Assembly (NCBI GenBank): GCA_945290265.1 | Contig: CALYQW010000012.1 | Location: 1 to 64,000, forward strand | From: an uncultured Erwinia sp. | GTDB taxonomy: Bacteria; Pseudomonadota; Gammaproteobacteria; Enterobacterales; Enterobacteriaceae | DNA length: 64,000 nucleotides | Direction of reading: 5' to 3' | Shown: positions 1 through 12,218 of the stretch, one piece after another | How the letters are laid out: each line of letters begins with the position of its first letter | How positions within the stretch are numbered: the stretch's first letter is position 1 | Notes under the pieces: model-generated | Told to the model about the DNA's origin: nothing | Seen by the model: only the letters and a program-made list of their open reading frames with translations | Database searches by the model: none | Program-made: the position numbers and the translations under genes

Positions 1-56
1 GAATAGCGAATAGCGAATAGCGAATAGCGAATAGCGAATAGCGAATAGCGAATAGT
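1..56. repeat. Heptanucleotide tandem repeat (GAATAGC)n
   Basis: Seven perfect GAATAGC units are followed by one variant unit, GAATAGT. The array touches the window edge, so its full length is unknown. A period of 7 is coprime with 3, so every + frame meets TAG. On the - strand all three frames stay open and would read a seven-residue cycle (A-I-R-Y-S-L-F). A change in copy number would shift frame if the array lay inside a gene to the left. No gene is visible on this side. Confidence 0.95.
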
Positions 57-332
57 GAAGTTTGGTATATCAGGTAATTCAGCGCTAACCTTTGCCATCG
101 TCACGAGCAGAGTACTTTTCTGAGTATTAGGGAGCATTCGGTTTTGCATCATCCTGGCTGGCAAAAACCATTTACTGTTACAGGAAAAGGTGTGTAATTC
201 TCTCAACAATACAATTGTTGGGGGATACCTAAAGTTTGTCCCCCCGATAACTGTATGCAAATATCAAGGGTACACCTTTGTGTACACGGTAATTATGCGC
301 TTTGATGCGTCTTTATGATAGCTGGTGATAAC
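57..332. other. Non-coding stretch downstream of yicC
   Basis: No credible reading frame is visible. There is a perfect 6-bp inverted repeat GTACAC/GTGTAC with a 4-nt loop at 270-285. There is also a G5/C5 inverted repeat, with GGGGG near 220 and CCCCCC near 240. No promoter or RNA gene could be recognised. Confidence 0.5.
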
Positions 333-357
333 AAAAAAGCCCGCTATTATGCGGGCT
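333..357 (-). terminator. Intrinsic terminator of yicC
   Basis: The stem AGCCCGC/GCGGGCT has a 6-nt loop. On the - strand it is followed by six T residues. It lies about 40 bp beyond the yicC stop codon. Confidence 0.85.
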
Positions 358-395
358 GTCTGGTTTTATGCTGCTTACTGATGGTCAGTAAATCG

Positions 396-1259
396 TTATT
401 CAATATTCTGAATCTGTTCCCGCATCTGCTCGATCAGCACCTTCAGTTCAATCGCTGATGCAGTGATCTCTGCATTAATCGATTTAGAACCCAGGGTGTT
501 CGATTCGCGGTTAAATTCCTGCATCATAAAGTCGAGGCGGCGGCCAACGGCTTCTTTCTTTTTCAGGATGCTGTAGGTTTCTTTAACATGCGCTTCCAGG
601 CGATCCAGCTCTTCTGCCACATCCACGCGCTGCGCCAGCATCACCAGTTCCTGCTCCAGGCGGTTGTTGTCCAGCTGTACCTGGGCATCTTCCAGCCGGG
701 CAACCAGGCGTTCACGCTGCCAGGCCAGCACGTCCGGCATATGGGCGCGTACTTTTACCACTTCGGCGATGACACCGGCCAGACGCTGCTCAATCAGTGC
801 TTTAAGGGCGCTGCCTTCGCTTTCGCGCGCGCTGATAAAGTCATTCAGCGCTTCGTCGAGGGCGCTTAACAGTAGCGCGGAAATCGCATCCAGATCCTGC
901 TCGGCGGCCGACATCACGCCAGGCCAGCGCAGAATATCGACCGGGTCAATTTCCCCTTCGTCACTCTGCATTTTTACCCAGTTCGCCGCCTGTACCAGCT
1001 GTACGGCCAGTTTTTCATTCAGCACCAGTTCACCACGGGCGCTGGGATCGGCGTCAAATCGCAGGTTAACTTCAATTTTTCCGCGCGTAAGACGGCTGCG
1101 GATACGCTCGCGTACTACCGGCTCAAGGCCTCGGAACTGCTCTGGCAGGCGAATATAGGTTTCAAGATAACGCTGGTTTACGGAGCGGAGTTCCCAGGCG
1201 GCACAGCCCCAGTCACCTTTGGTTTCACGCCGGGCGTAGGCGGTCATACTGCGGATCAT
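396..1259 (-). CDS. yicC: YicC family endoribonuclease
   Basis: The 287 residues equal the usual YicC length. The N-terminus MIRSMTAYARRE and the C-terminal block with RLDFMMQEFNRE and NTLGSKS are family hallmarks (YicC-like N-terminal domain about 1-155, DUF1732 about 205-287). In E. coli YicC is described as an endoribonuclease involved in small RNA turnover; that role is carried over here by homology. In E. coli yicC lies directly divergent from rph. Here a lipoprotein gene and a nucleoside transporter gene separate the two. A - strand terminator follows. Confidence 0.93.
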   Translation of the reverse strand: MIRSMTAYARRETKGDWGCAAWELRSVNQRYLETYIRLPEQFRGLEPVVRERIRSRLTRGKIEVNLRFDADPSARGELVLNEKLAVQLVQAANWVKMQSDEGEIDPVDILRWPGVMSAAEQDLDAISALLLSALDEALNDFISARESEGSALKALIEQRLAGVIAEVVKVRAHMPDVLAWQRERLVARLEDAQVQLDNNRLEQELVMLAQRVDVAEELDRLEAHVKETYSILKKKEAVGRRLDFMMQEFNRESNTLGSKSINAEITASAIELKVLIEQMREQIQNIE

Positions 1260-1440
1260 ATTGCGTACCCGTTTAATAAATGGTGTAACGATTATAACGG
1301 CGGCAAAGGCAATCCGGCAATGTCACCCTGTTTTCTGTTGTCTGCCAGCAAAATAAATCCCGCTGACGTTTTGATTCGCGGTAATTAAGATGGCACTCTC
1401 CCGGATGTTACCTTATCCCTGAACTGAAACCGGAGTTGTC

Positions 1441-1851
1441 ATGACCTCTCGCTTATTCTCTGTCGGTGCCTTATTACTGCTGCTGAACGGTTGCAGCCAG
1501 ACGCCTCCCCGCCCGGTCTGTACGGTGGGATCGTCAATGATGCAGACCACGCTTTATTTTGGTCTCAATCGCCCGCAGGGTGCCACCATTACTACCACAG
1601 AATGGCAGCAGTTTATTGACGGCGATGTCACGCCGCGTTTCAGCCAGGGGCTGACGGTATTTACCGCCCAGGGACAGTGGCTGGGGAATGACGGACAGCT
1701 GGCGCGGGAAAACAGCCGGGCTCTGCTGTTAATTCACAGCCCGGACAAAACCAGTGAACAGCATATCGAAGCGCTGCGTAATATCTATAAACAGCGCTTT
1801 GGCCAGGATTCCGTGATGCGGGTGGATACCCCGTCCTGCGTGGCGTTTTAA
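1441..1851 (+). CDS. DUF3574-like outer membrane lipoprotein
   Basis: This is a 136-residue protein with a short hydrophobic signal peptide (about 5-15) and a lipobox LNGC that makes Cys18 the likely lipidated residue. The residue at +2 is Ser, not Asp, which favours outer membrane sorting. The mature part carries TTLYFGLNRP, EWQQFIDGDVTPRF and GLTVFTAQGQW, followed by a C-terminal YKQRFGQDSVMRVD. I associate this pattern with the DUF3574 family, whose function is unknown. It ends 9 bp before the convergent transporter gene. It has no counterpart between yicC and rph in E. coli, so this is a lineage-specific insertion. Confidence 0.8.
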   Translation: MTSRLFSVGALLLLLNGCSQTPPRPVCTVGSSMMQTTLYFGLNRPQGATITTTEWQQFIDGDVTPRFSQGLTVFTAQGQWLGNDGQLARENSRALLLIHSPDKTSEQHIEALRNIYKQRFGQDSVMRVDTPSCVAF

Positions 1852-1860
1852 CGTTATCGC

Positions 1861-3045
1861 TTACAGCATCAGTCCGGCAAAGGCCGCTGACAGCAGGCTG
1901 ACCAGCGTCGAGCCATACACCAGCTTCAGGCCGAAGCGCGATACGACGCTGCCCTGCTGTGCGTTCAGTCCTTTGATGGCCCCGGCCACAATGCCAATGG
2001 AGGCAAAGTTGGCAAAGGACACCAGGAACACCGACAGCATGCCCAGCCCGCGCGGTGACAGCCCGGCAGCAATTTTCTTCAGTTCAATCATCGCAACAAA
2101 TTCATTGGCCACCAGCTTGGTAGCCATAATACTGGCCGCCTGCAGCGCATCAGCGGCAGGAATGCCAATCAGCCAGGCAAAAGGCCAGAAGATATAGCCG
2201 AGGATCTGCTGAAAGCTGATACCAAACAGCGCGGCAAACACCGCATTCACCGCCGCGATTAGCGCAATAAAGCCGATCAGCATCGCCATAATAATCATCG
2301 CCACTTTAAAACCGGCCAGAATATATTCGCCCAGCATTTCAAAGAAGCTCTGGTCTTCGTGCAGCTTTTCCAGATGAATATCCGCTTCTTCCCCTGCCGG
2401 GGTCGGGTTAATCACCGACAGCACAATAAAGGTGCTGAACATATTCAGTACCAGCGCGGCCACCACGTAGCGCGGTTCAATCATCGCCATATACGCGCCA
2501 ACAATCGACAGCGAAACGGTCGACATCGCTGCTGCTGCCATCGAATAGAGACGGCGCGAGGAGAGCTCCCCCAGAATGCCTTTATAGGCAATAAAGTTCT
2601 CTGACTGACCGAGGATCAGGGTGCTGACCGCATTAAACGATTCCAGTTTCCCCATACCGTTGACTTTCGACAGCAGCGTACCCACCACGCGGATCAGCAG
2701 CGGCAGAATGCGCAGATGTTGCAGAATACCGATCAGGGCAGAAATAAAAATGATGGGGCACAGCACGCCAAGAAAGATAAATGCCTGTCCCTGGGCATTC
2801 ATACCGCCAAATACGAAGTCAGTGCCCTGAGCGGCGTATTTCAGCAGAGTGGTAAAGAACCCGGATACCGCGCTGACCATACTCAGTCCACCGGAGGCAT
2901 GCAGCAGAAACCAGGCCAGTGCGCCTTCAATCACAATCAGCTGCAGCAGGATGCGCGGGCGAATTTTCTTACGGTCACTACTGAACAATAGCGCCAGACC
3001 GAGGATCACGGCCAACGCGAGAATAAAATGTAGCACAGCATTCAT
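1861..3045 (-). CDS. nupC: Concentrative nucleoside transporter, NupC type
   Basis: This inner membrane nucleoside:cation symporter closely matches E. coli NupC along its length. Shared features include FSSDRKKIR near the N-terminus, [12 protein letters not shown], the [12 protein letters not shown] helix, LVANEFVAM and the C-terminal [11 protein letters not shown]. The start is set at the Met of MNAVLHF (394 residues), matching MDRVLHF of E. coli. An ATG three codons upstream is possible, and neither start has a strong ribosome site. In E. coli nupC lies elsewhere on the chromosome. Here it sits divergent from rph-pyrE, which makes pyrimidine metabolism a shared theme. Confidence 0.88.
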   Translation of the reverse strand: MNAVLHFILALAVILGLALLFSSDRKKIRPRILLQLIVIEGALAWFLLHASGGLSMVSAVSGFFTTLLKYAAQGTDFVFGGMNAQGQAFIFLGVLCPIIFISALIGILQHLRILPLLIRVVGTLLSKVNGMGKLESFNAVSTLILGQSENFIAYKGILGELSSRRLYSMAAAAMSTVSLSIVGAYMAMIEPRYVVAALVLNMFSTFIVLSVINPTPAGEEADIHLEKLHEDQSFFEMLGEYILAGFKVAMIIMAMLIGFIALIAAVNAVFAALFGISFQQILGYIFWPFAWLIGIPAADALQAASIMATKLVANEFVAMIELKKIAAGLSPRGLGMLSVFLVSFANFASIGIVAGAIKGLNAQQGSVVSRFGLKLVYGSTLVSLLSAAFAGLML

Positions 3046-3163
3046 AGGGGGCATCCAGCGTCAGAAAGTCGGGAAAGCGCATTTAGCCATAATTCGTCCG
3101 CTTTTACATCCTGCTAACCAGGATATCAGACCAGCTGACGATAATTTTATCCCCCCGGCGTGA

Positions 3164-3192
3164 TAGGCAATGATGGCTGAAATCCGTATAAT
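3164..3192 (+). promoter_or_regulatory. Probable sigma-70 promoter of rph-pyrE
   Basis: A perfect -10 TATAAT at 3187-3192 is preceded at 17 bp by TAGGCA (4 of 6 to TTGACA). The rph start codon follows 36 bp downstream, with a GGAGAGAAACC ribosome site. Confidence 0.6.
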
Positions 3193-3228
3193 GCGCAGCC
3201 AATTACAGTAACCAGCCGGAGAGAAACC

Positions 3229-3945
3229 ATGCGCCCATCAGGTCGTAGCGAAAACCAGGTGCGTCCCGTCACCCTGACCCGCCATTACACCAAACATGCA
3301 GAGGGTTCAGTGCTGGTTGAGTTCGGTGATACCAAAGTGCTGTGCACCGCCACTATCGAAGAAGGCGTGCCGCGCTTTCTCAAGGGTCAGGGTCAGGGCT
3401 GGGTTACTGCCGAGTACGGTATGCTGCCACGCGCCACCCACAGCCGTAATGCGCGCGAAGCGGCAAAAGGCAAACAGGGCGGCCGCACCCTGGAAATTCA
3501 GCGTCTGATCGCCCGTTCCCTGCGCGCGGCGCTGGATCTGAAAGCGCTGGGGGAGTTCACTATTACCCTCGACTGCGATGTGTTACAGGCTGATGGCGGC
3601 ACTCGCACCGCGTCAATTACCGGTGCCTGTGTGGCACTGGCCGATGCGCTGAATCATCTGGTGGCGAACGGCAAACTGAAGGCAAATCCAATGAAAGGGA
3701 TGGTCGCGGCAATTTCAGTCGGCATTGTTGACGGTAAAGCGCTGTGCGATCTGGAGTATGTGGAAGATTCCGCCGCAGAAACCGATATGAATGTGGTGAT
3801 GATGGAAGATGGCCGCATGATTGAGGTGCAGGGCACCGCAGAGGGGGAGCCGTTCACCCATGAAGAGCTGCTGGAATTGCTTACGCTGGCGCGAGGCGGT
3901 ATTGATACCCTGGTTCAGGCGCAGAAAGCGGCGCTGAGCAACTGA
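3229..3945 (+). CDS. rph: Ribonuclease PH
   Basis: This phosphate-dependent 3'-5' exoribonuclease trims tRNA 3' ends. The 238-residue frame is intact, unlike the frameshifted rph-1 allele of E. coli K-12. Visible landmarks are [14 protein letters not shown], the Arg-rich [16 protein letters not shown] phosphate site region (about 84-100), [14 protein letters not shown] (about 125-138) and the acidic [15 protein letters not shown]. It is the first gene of the rph-pyrE operon. Its stop codon lies just upstream of the pyrE attenuator hairpin, as needed for translation-coupled control. Confidence 0.97.
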   Translation: MRPSGRSENQVRPVTLTRHYTKHAEGSVLVEFGDTKVLCTATIEEGVPRFLKGQGQGWVTAEYGMLPRATHSRNAREAAKGKQGGRTLEIQRLIARSLRAALDLKALGEFTITLDCDVLQADGGTRTASITGACVALADALNHLVANGKLKANPMKGMVAAISVGIVDGKALCDLEYVEDSAAETDMNVVMMEDGRMIEVQGTAEGEPFTHEELLELLTLARGGIDTLVQAQKAALSN

Positions 3946-3953
3946 GTTTTACC

Positions 3954-3979
3954 GGCGACCTGAGGGGCGCCTCTTTTTT
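3954..3979 (+). terminator. pyrE attenuator in the rph-pyrE gap
   Basis: GGCG/CGCC and CC/GG pair around one mismatch to give a hairpin at 3954-3971, followed by a run of six T at 3974-3979. The rph stop codon lies 8 bp upstream, so a ribosome finishing rph would disrupt the stem. This is the arrangement known for UTP-sensing attenuation of pyrE in E. coli; operation here is inferred. Confidence 0.8.
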
Positions 3980-4003
3980 GCCTATATTTTGAGGAACTCC
4001 ATA

Positions 4004-4645
4004 ATGAAAGCCTGGCAGCGGCAGTTTATTGAATTCGCCATCAACAAGCAGGTACTGAAATTTGGCGAATTTACCCTGAAGTCAGGACGTAAAAGTCCTT
4101 ATTTCTTCAATGCCGGCCTGTTTAATACCGGCAAAGACCTGGCGCTGTTAGGCCGGTTTTATGCTCAGGCGCTGGTCGATTCAGGCATCGATTTTGATCT
4201 GGTGTTTGGTCCGGCTTATAAAGGTATTCCGATTGCCACCACCACGGTCGTGGCGCTGGCCGATCATCATCAGCGCGATGTGCCCTACTGCTTTAACCGC
4301 AAAGAAGCCAAAGATCACGGCGAAGGTGGCACCCTGGTAGGCAGCCCGCTGGCTGGCAAAGTGATGCTGGTCGATGATGTGATTACCGCCGGTACGGCGA
4401 TCCGTGAGTCAATGGAAATTATCGCTGCCCATCAGGCCACGCTGGCGGGGGTACTGATCTCTCTCGATCGCCAGGAACGTGGACGCGGGGCGATCTCCGC
4501 CATTCAGGAAGTTGAACGCGACTACCACTGTCAGGTGATTTCGATTATCACCCTGAAAGAACTGATCAGCTATCTGGAAGAAAAACCGGAGATGGCGCAG
4601 CATCTGGCCGCGGTTCGTGCTTACCGCACAGAATACGGTATTTAA
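4004..4645 (+). CDS. pyrE: Orotate phosphoribosyltransferase
   Basis: It converts orotate and PRPP to orotidine 5'-phosphate in de novo pyrimidine synthesis. The start is placed at MKAWQRQF, giving 213 residues, the E. coli length. It is preceded by GAGGAAC, and the in-frame TTG upstream is not needed. The PRPP-binding motif [13 protein letters not shown] covers residues 120-132. The flexible loop [13 protein letters not shown] lies at about 97-109. It is the second gene of rph-pyrE and convergent with slmA. Confidence 0.97.
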   Translation: MKAWQRQFIEFAINKQVLKFGEFTLKSGRKSPYFFNAGLFNTGKDLALLGRFYAQALVDSGIDFDLVFGPAYKGIPIATTTVVALADHHQRDVPYCFNRKEAKDHGEGGTLVGSPLAGKVMLVDDVITAGTAIRESMEIIAAHQATLAGVLISLDRQERGRGAISAIQEVERDYHCQVISIITLKELISYLEEKPEMAQHLAAVRAYRTEYGI

Positions 4646-4716
4646 CGCGCTAAGGAACGACCCCGATCTTTCAGGCGGCCTGCGGCGGCCTGGAGGATTT
4701 CAGGGCTGATCCAAAC

Positions 4717-5313
4717 TCAGATAAACTGGGCGGCCAGCAGCGGCCAGCGCTGATCGAAGTCTGCCGTCGGGCGGTAGCGAAACTCGGAGCGTACAAAGCG
4801 CGACAGTAAGCCCTCACAGAACGCCAGCATCTGGCTGGCCAGCAGATTTTCATCAGTAGCAAAGCCTTCACCATCACGTATTTTCTTTTCACGCATAATC
4901 AGGCGCAGCTGCACTTCAATACGCTCAAACAGCTGGTTAATTCTGCCCTGCAGCCGATCCTGTTCAAACATCAGCGCATGACCGGTCAGAATGCGGGTTA
5001 AACCCGGATTACGCTCACCAAAGCCCAGAATTAACTGAGTGATCAGACGTAAACGCGACAGCGTTTCTTTTTCGTCCTGTAAGATCAGATTGATGCGCGT
5101 AATCAGGCTGTCTTCGATAAACGCAATCAGATTATCAAACATCTTGGTTTTGCTGGGAAAATGCCGGTACAGCGCCGCCTCAGAAACCCCCACCGTCGCA
5201 GCCAGCTTGGCGGTGGTGATCCGCTGGCTGCCATCGCTGGATTCCAGCATCTGCGCCAGCGCCTGCAGGATCTCCTCGCGACGATTCCTTTTCGCACTCT
5301 TTTTTTCTGTCAT
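4717..5313 (-). CDS. slmA: Nucleoid occlusion factor SlmA
   Basis: This TetR-family DNA-binding protein blocks FtsZ ring assembly over the nucleoid. The start is [16 protein letters not shown] (198 residues, the usual length); 16 upstream in-frame codons are rejected. The helix-turn-helix is at about 30-55 ([20 protein letters not shown]), and the C-terminal region has [14 protein letters not shown]. It lies between pyrE (convergent) and dut, as in E. coli. Confidence 0.96.
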   Translation of the reverse strand: MTEKKSAKRNRREEILQALAQMLESSDGSQRITTAKLAATVGVSEAALYRHFPSKTKMFDNLIAFIEDSLITRINLILQDEKETLSRLRLITQLILGFGERNPGLTRILTGHALMFEQDRLQGRINQLFERIEVQLRLIMREKKIRDGEGFATDENLLASQMLAFCEGLLSRFVRSEFRYRPTADFDQRWPLLAAQFI

Positions 5314-5432
5314 GCCTTTAACGACCCCTGAGAATATTACCCTGACGGGCAAAACCCACACCGCATCTGTGAGCCGTTACGGCTCACAGCGGAAAGAATT
5401 ACCAGATTACCGCTGCCAGAGCGGTAAAAACC

Positions 5433-5888
5433 TTACTGACGGCCAGAGTGGCCGAATCCACCTTCGCCGCGCACGCTGGCATCGAAGTCACTAACCAGAT
5501 TGAATTCCGCCTGCACCACCGGTACAAACACCATCTGAGCAATACGTTCACCCGGTTCGATGATAAAACCCTGCTGTCCACGGTTCCAGACAGAAACCAT
5601 CAGCTGTCCCTGATAGTCAGAATCGATTAATCCCACCAGATTCCCCAGCACCACACCATGCTTATGACCCAGCCCGGAACGCGGCAGGATCACCGCCGCC
5701 AGTTGCGGGTCGGCAATATGGATCGCCAGGCCGGTGGGAACCAGCGTAGTCTCACCCGGTTGCAGATCGATGGCACTGTCCAGGCAGGCACGTAAATCCA
5801 GACCCGCCGAGCCGGTGGTGGCATAGGTCGGTAAAGGGAATTCCGCACCCACACGCGGATCCAGAATCTTAACGTCGATTTTTTTCAT
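5433..5888 (-). CDS. dut: dUTP diphosphatase
   Basis: It hydrolyses dUTP to dUMP and pyrophosphate, keeping uracil out of DNA and feeding dTMP synthesis. At 151 residues from [13 protein letters not shown] it has the standard trimeric dUTPase motifs: [39 protein letters not shown] and the C-terminal arm [10 protein letters not shown]. The start overlaps the coaBC 3' end by 20 bp, as expected for a coaBC-dut operon. A further in-frame ATG lies directly upstream. Confidence 0.97.
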   Translation of the reverse strand: MKKIDVKILDPRVGAEFPLPTYATTGSAGLDLRACLDSAIDLQPGETTLVPTGLAIHIADPQLAAVILPRSGLGHKHGVVLGNLVGLIDSDYQGQLMVSVWNRGQQGFIIEPGERIAQMVFVPVVQAEFNLVSDFDASVRGEGGFGHSGRQ

Positions 5889-7083
5889 CATAACGACTGA
5901 CAATCTCATTCAGTAACTGTTGGGCAAGGAGCGATTTATCACTGAGTGGTAATACTTTGTCGCCCTCCTGCCAGAAGAGGTGAAGCGCATTGGCATCACT
6001 GTTAAAGCCCTGTCCTGCGATAGCAACGTCGTTAGCGCAGATTAGATCCAGATTTTTACGCAGCCGCTTTTGTTGCGCGTATTCTTCCACATTCCGGGTT
6101 TCAGCGGCAAATCCTACCACATATGGGCGGTCCTGCTGTAAAGCCGCCACGCCCGCGACAATGTCAGGATTTTTTATCATTCGCAGAGTGATCTCCTCTC
6201 CCTGCTTTTTAATTTTGTTGGCGGCAACATCCGCCGCCCGGTAATCCGCCACCGCCGCGCAGCCAATAAATATCTGCTGGCCGCCAATGCCGCTCATCAC
6301 CGCCTGCTGCATCTCCAGCGCACTGCTGACGTCAATGCGTTCCACGCCCGGCGGCGTTGCCAGCGCAACCGGCCCGCTGACCAGCGTCACGCTGGCACCT
6401 CGCTGCGCCGCAGCCGCCGCAATGGCGAACCCCATTTTTCCGGAGCTGTGGTTGCTGATGTAGCGCACCGGATCGAGCGCTTCACGCGTCGGTCCGGCAG
6501 TAATCATAATATTAAGGTGTTGCAGGTCATTGCCAGAGGACGCCCAGTTTACCGCGTAATTCACCAGTTCCAGCGGATCGACCATCCGCCCCGGTCCCAC
6601 ATCACCGCAGGCCTGGCTGCCACTGTCAGGCCCCCAGATCATCATGCCGCGCTGCGCCAGCAGCTGCAGGTTATGCTGCGTGACCGGTGCACGATACATC
6701 TGCTGATTCATGGCTGGCGTGACGGCAATGGGTGCCGGCGTTGCCAGGCACACCGTAGTCAGCAGATCGTTAGCCATCCCCGCTGCCACGCGGGCGACTA
6801 AATCCGCCGTCGCCGGTGCCAGCAGCACTAAATCCGCCCATTTCCCCAGCTCAATATGACCCATCGCTGCCTCAGCTGCCGGGTCCAGCAGATCGTCCGC
6901 TACCGGATAGCCGGAAACCGCCTGCAGACTGAGCGGCGTGATAAATGCTTTTGCCGCCTCCGTCATCACCACCCGCACATCAGCGCCGCGATCGCGCAGC
7001 CGGCGTACCAGTTCCGGGGTTTTATAAGCCGCAATGCCGCCACTTACCCCCAAAACAATCCGCTTCCCGGTTAATCCTGTCAT
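5869..7083 (-). CDS. coaBC: Bifunctional phosphopantothenoylcysteine decarboxylase/synthetase
   Basis: It carries out two steps of coenzyme A synthesis: joining phosphopantothenate to cysteine (CoaB), then decarboxylation (CoaC). The N-terminal flavoprotein half (about 1-190) shows [22 protein letters not shown] and [12 protein letters not shown] with the catalytic Cys. The C-terminal half shows [24 protein letters not shown] and KIKK. Its 404 residues match the family. It is first in an operon with dut and divergent from radC. Confidence 0.97.
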   Translation of the reverse strand: MTGLTGKRIVLGVSGGIAAYKTPELVRRLRDRGADVRVVMTEAAKAFITPLSLQAVSGYPVADDLLDPAAEAAMGHIELGKWADLVLLAPATADLVARVAAGMANDLLTTVCLATPAPIAVTPAMNQQMYRAPVTQHNLQLLAQRGMMIWGPDSGSQACGDVGPGRMVDPLELVNYAVNWASSGNDLQHLNIMITAGPTREALDPVRYISNHSSGKMGFAIAAAAAQRGASVTLVSGPVALATPPGVERIDVSSALEMQQAVMSGIGGQQIFIGCAAVADYRAADVAANKIKKQGEEITLRMIKNPDIVAGVAALQQDRPYVVGFAAETRNVEEYAQQKRLRKNLDLICANDVAIAGQGFNSDANALHLFWQEGDKVLPLSDKSLLAQQLLNEIVSRYDEKNRR

Positions 7084-7304
7084 TTGCCTGTTCCGCCTTT
7101 AATCAGTCCACCGGCACGCACCGTACCGCACTGCTGATATGAGATTTTATCATATTCCTCTTTTATCGCCTGCCTGACACATCCGGTCTTGTCTGCGCAT
7201 TTTGCACCAGTAATTGCGTGATAACCCGTAAAGATAGAGTCCGATGCCAGGGGAGCACTGTATATAATGCCACTATTACAGACGTTCAGAAAGGAGAAGA
7301 CGGT

Positions 7305-7976
7305 ATGGAAAAGCAGTGGCAGGGGCTCCCCCCACGGGAAAAATTGATAAAACACGGCGTCGGTACCCTGAGCGACACAGAATTACTGGCGCTGTTCCTG
7401 CGCACCGGCAGCCGGGGCGTACATGTGATGGCACTGGCACAGCAGCTGATTAACCATTTTGGCTCACTGTTCCGCCTGCTGAACGCCGGTAAGCAGGATT
7501 TTAAACAGCTAAATGGCATCGGCCTGGCAAAATATGCCCAGCTTAACGCGGTAGCAGAACTGGCCCGCCGCTGTTTCCGCTGTCAGGAAGCGCTCCAGCA
7601 CACCGGGATCACCAGTTCCAGCCAGATGCTGGATTTTTTACACAGCTCGCTGGCGCACCGCAGTCGTGAAATTTTTCAGGTGATTTTCCTCGATAACCAG
7701 CACCGGATTATCAGCACCAGTGAAGTCTTTAGCGGCACCATTAACTGCGTAGAAGTGCATCCGCGGGAAATCGTGCGTAAGGCCATCATGCGCAATGCTG
7801 CAGCGCTGGTGCTGGCGCATAATCATCCTTCTGGCATGGCTGAACCCAGTCATGCCGACAGGGATATTACCCAGCAGATTGTGCAGGCCTGTGAGTTGCT
7901 CAATATTCGTGTGCTTGATCATATTGTTATCGGGCGCGGTAATCATGTTTCTTTTGCCGAACGGGGCTGGCTGTAA
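7305..7976 (+). CDS. radC: RadC/YicR family JAMM-motif protein
   Basis: The start [15 protein letters not shown] has an AGGAG ribosome site (about 7293-7297) and gives 223 residues. The N-terminus holds a helix-hairpin-helix-like region ([15 protein letters not shown]). The C-terminal MPN+/JAMM domain shows the zinc ligands in [15 protein letters not shown]. The biochemical role of RadC in housekeeping settings is unsettled. It lies between coaBC (divergent) and rpmB, as in E. coli. Confidence 0.94.
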   Translation: MEKQWQGLPPREKLIKHGVGTLSDTELLALFLRTGSRGVHVMALAQQLINHFGSLFRLLNAGKQDFKQLNGIGLAKYAQLNAVAELARRCFRCQEALQHTGITSSSQMLDFLHSSLAHRSREIFQVIFLDNQHRIISTSEVFSGTINCVEVHPREIVRKAIMRNAAALVLAHNHPSGMAEPSHADRDITQQIVQACELLNIRVLDHIVIGRGNHVSFAERGWL

Positions 7977-8093
7977 CGGTTTCCCAATGTTGCCAGACAT
8001 TCCGCTCTCCTGGGATCCGGCAGCAAACCGGCCAATTCCCGTGCAAATAAGACGAATAACATCCGATCCTGTAGGATCTTTTCTGTTCGGGAC

Positions 8094-8122
8094 TTGAGCG
8101 CTTGCCTCACAGGGCGTATACT
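8094..8122 (+). promoter_or_regulatory. Sigma-70 promoter of rpmB-rpmG
   Basis: TTGAGC at 8094-8099 and TATACT at 8117-8122 are separated by exactly 17 bp. They leave a leader of about 140 nt before rpmB. No other recognisable element was found in the 291-bp radC-rpmB gap. Confidence 0.75.
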
Positions 8123-8246
8123 ACGCCACCTTTGAGAATCTCGGGTTTGGCGTTTGGGCCTGCTCAGCGGGTTCACATTGAACTCGCCTGGATGGGCTAT
8201 TAGTCTGACGAGGCGGCCAAAACCTTATTTTTAAAGCTCGAGCTGA

Positions 8247-8504
<258 letters not shown>

Positions 8505-8517
8505 GGTAAGGAACTGA

Positions 8518-8688
<171 letters not shown>

Positions 8689-8702
8689 TTAATCTCAGTG
8701 AT

Positions 8703-8731
8703 AAAAAACCCGGCTTCGGCCGGGTTTTTTT
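8703..8731 (+). terminator. Terminator of rpmB-rpmG
   Basis: A perfect CCCGGC-TTCG-GCCGGG tetraloop hairpin (8709-8724) is flanked by an A run upstream and seven T downstream. Confidence 0.95.
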
Positions 8732-8777
8732 GTTTATATGACAGCAAACATGTTCAGAAAGCCACGGAGGTAAGCAG

Positions 8778-9587
8778 ATGCCGGAGTTACCTGAAGTTGA
8801 AACCAGCCGACGTGGGATTGAACCCCATCTGGTGGGCGCAACCATTCTGTATGCCATCGTGCGCAACAGTCGCCTGCGCTGGCCGGTGGCACAGCAAATC
8901 CAGCAACTGAGCGATCGCCCGGTACTCAGCATTCAGCGCCGCGCCAAATATCTGCTGCTGGAGCTGCCAGAAGGCTGGATTATTATTCACCTGGGCATGT
9001 CAGGCAGCCTGCGCGTGCTGCCTCACGAGTTGCCGGCAGCAAAACATGACCATGTTGATCTGGTGATGAGCAATGGCAAAGTGCTGCGCTACACCGATCC
9101 CCGCCGCTTTGGTGCCTGGCTGTGGAGTGACGACCTGGATGAATGTACCGTGTTGTCTCATCTTGGCCCGGAGCCGTTAAGCAGCGATTTTAGCGCTGAC
9201 TACCTGTTTACCAAATCGCGCAATAAACGCACCGCCATCAAGCCCTGGCTGATGGATAACAAACTGGTGGTCGGCGTAGGCAATATCTATGCCAGCGAAT
9301 CGCTGTTTGCCGCCGGTATTCTGCCCGACAGAGCCGCCATGATGCTCAGCGCGGCGGAAGCGGAACGGCTGGTGGCCACCATTAAGACCGTGCTGCAGCG
9401 TTCTATCGAACAAGGGGGCACTACGCTGAGAGATTTTCTGCAAACTGACGGTAAGCCCGGCTATTTTGCCCAACAACTGCAGGTTTATGGTCGCACGGGC
9501 GAGCCATGTCGCCAGTGCGGTACGCCGGTGCAGGTTACTAAACACGGCCAGCGTACCACCTTTTATTGTCCACTCTGCCAGCAGTAA
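8778..9587 (+). CDS. mutM: Formamidopyrimidine-DNA glycosylase
   Basis: This base excision repair enzyme removes 8-oxoguanine and FaPy lesions. It has 269 residues. The N-terminal PELPEVE places the catalytic Pro after Met removal. [10 protein letters not shown], the helix-two-turn-helix region with [10 protein letters not shown], and the C-terminal zinc finger with CRQC and CPLC are all present. It is convergent with coaD, as in E. coli. Confidence 0.97.
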   Translation: MPELPEVETSRRGIEPHLVGATILYAIVRNSRLRWPVAQQIQQLSDRPVLSIQRRAKYLLLELPEGWIIIHLGMSGSLRVLPHELPAAKHDHVDLVMSNGKVLRYTDPRRFGAWLWSDDLDECTVLSHLGPEPLSSDFSADYLFTKSRNKRTAIKPWLMDNKLVVGVGNIYASESLFAAGILPDRAAMMLSAAEAERLVATIKTVLQRSIEQGGTTLRDFLQTDGKPGYFAQQLQVYGRTGEPCRQCGTPVQVTKHGQRTTFYCPLCQQ

Positions 9588-9596
9588 TCGCCGGGC

Positions 9597-10846
<1,250 letters not shown>

Positions 10847-10847
10847 A

Positions 10848-12122
10848 TTAGTGATTCCGCTGGGGCAGATAGGGTTCAAGCAGTCGCAGCAGCTGTTGCA
10901 AAGCGCCCTGATTCTGATGCAACACCTCAACCGCGTGCCGGCCATAATAGAGACGATAATCTTCGTCAGTCAGCAGCGTGCTGATCTCATGCGTCAGCGC
11001 ATCCGCATCAGTCACGGTGATCAGCCCGTCAGCCTGCTGTAAACGGGCGCAGATATCTTTGAAATTAAAGGTATGTGGTCCCATCAGTACCGGGATCGCA
11101 TGCGCGGCTGGCTCCAGCGGATTATGGCCGCCCCGTTCCACCAGGCTGCCGCCGACAAACGCCAGGTCAGCAATGCCGTACAGCATCATCAGTTCACCCA
11201 TGCTATCGCCAATCACCACCTGAACCGTGGCCGCAGGAACCTCGCCACTGCTGCGCATAATCCAGCTGAACCCCTGTTTTTCCACCAGGGCACGGGCAGT
11301 TTCAAAGCGTTCCGGGTGACGCGGCACCAGAATTAATAACAGCGTGGGAAAGCGTTCCAGCAGCTTGCGGTGCGCCTGCAGGATAATACTCTCTTCTCCG
11401 TCATGGGTACTGGTGGCTATCCATACCGGACGGTGAGGTGCCCATTGACGGCGCAGGGTAACTGCGCGCGCCGCCAGCTCCGGGGTGACCGAAATATCAA
11501 ATTTCAGGCTGCCGGTCACCGCCAGATGCGAGCGTTTCAATCCCAGGCTGACAAAGCGTTCGGCATCTTCCTGATTCTGCGCCGCTAACAGGGTGATACG
11601 CTGCAGCAGGCGCTGCATAAGTTTACCGACTTTTTGATATCCACGGGCTGAACGCTCAGATAAACGCGCATTGGCAATCACCAGCGGGATCCGGCGAGCG
11701 TGAAGTTGGGTGATCAGATTGGGCCACAGCTCGGTTTCCATAATGATCACCAGCCGGGGCTTAACCGTGTTCAGAAAGCGGTTCAACGCGCCGGGTAAAT
11801 CGTAGGGCAGATAGACGTGGTGAACATCATTACCAAATGCGGAGCTGGCGCGTTCTGAGCCGGTGGGGGTCATGGTTGTCACCACAATCGGCAGGTCAGG
11901 ATAACGATGACGCAAGGCTCGCACCAGCGGGATCGCTGCCAGCGTCTCACCAACAGAGACCGAATGCAGCAGGATCCCGTTCGGTTCAACTTTTCCCCGA
12001 CAGAAACCGTAACGTTCGGCCCAGCGTTTACGATACGCAGGTGCTTTACGACCGCGCAGCCAGAGACGAAGCCAGATAAAAGGCTGAAGCAGATACAGCA
12101 AGGCGGTATAAATGGTAATCAT
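10848..12122 (-). CDS. waaA: 3-deoxy-D-manno-octulosonic acid (Kdo) transferase
   Basis: This membrane-anchored enzyme transfers two Kdo residues from CMP-Kdo to lipid IVA. Its 424 residues carry an N-terminal hydrophobic anchor (about 4-22), the catalytic region [21 protein letters not shown] and the CMP-Kdo-binding blocks GSLKFD and [10 protein letters not shown]. Its gene is first of the waaA-waaE-coaD unit. A 96-bp gap separates it from the broken glycosyltransferase upstream. Confidence 0.97.
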   Translation of the reverse strand: MITIYTALLYLLQPFIWLRLWLRGRKAPAYRKRWAERYGFCRGKVEPNGILLHSVSVGETLAAIPLVRALRHRYPDLPIVVTTMTPTGSERASSAFGNDVHHVYLPYDLPGALNRFLNTVKPRLVIIMETELWPNLITQLHARRIPLVIANARLSERSARGYQKVGKLMQRLLQRITLLAAQNQEDAERFVSLGLKRSHLAVTGSLKFDISVTPELAARAVTLRRQWAPHRPVWIATSTHDGEESIILQAHRKLLERFPTLLLILVPRHPERFETARALVEKQGFSWIMRSSGEVPAATVQVVIGDSMGELMMLYGIADLAFVGGSLVERGGHNPLEPAAHAIPVLMGPHTFNFKDICARLQQADGLITVTDADALTHEISTLLTDEDYRLYYGRHAVEVLHQNQGALQQLLRLLEPYLPQRNH

Positions 12123-12218
12123 CGTTTATTTTCAGGCGGGCAGAAGCTGATGCCCGCGAATATAGCCAACACAGCGAAATAAAACGACATATTAGCAGAT
12201 AACTTCTCCCTGCTCACA

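Noticed and set aside
10848-10945. 33-codon N-terminal extension of WaaE
   Set aside because: It overlaps the end of waaA, and the GT2 domain starts right after the chosen Met.
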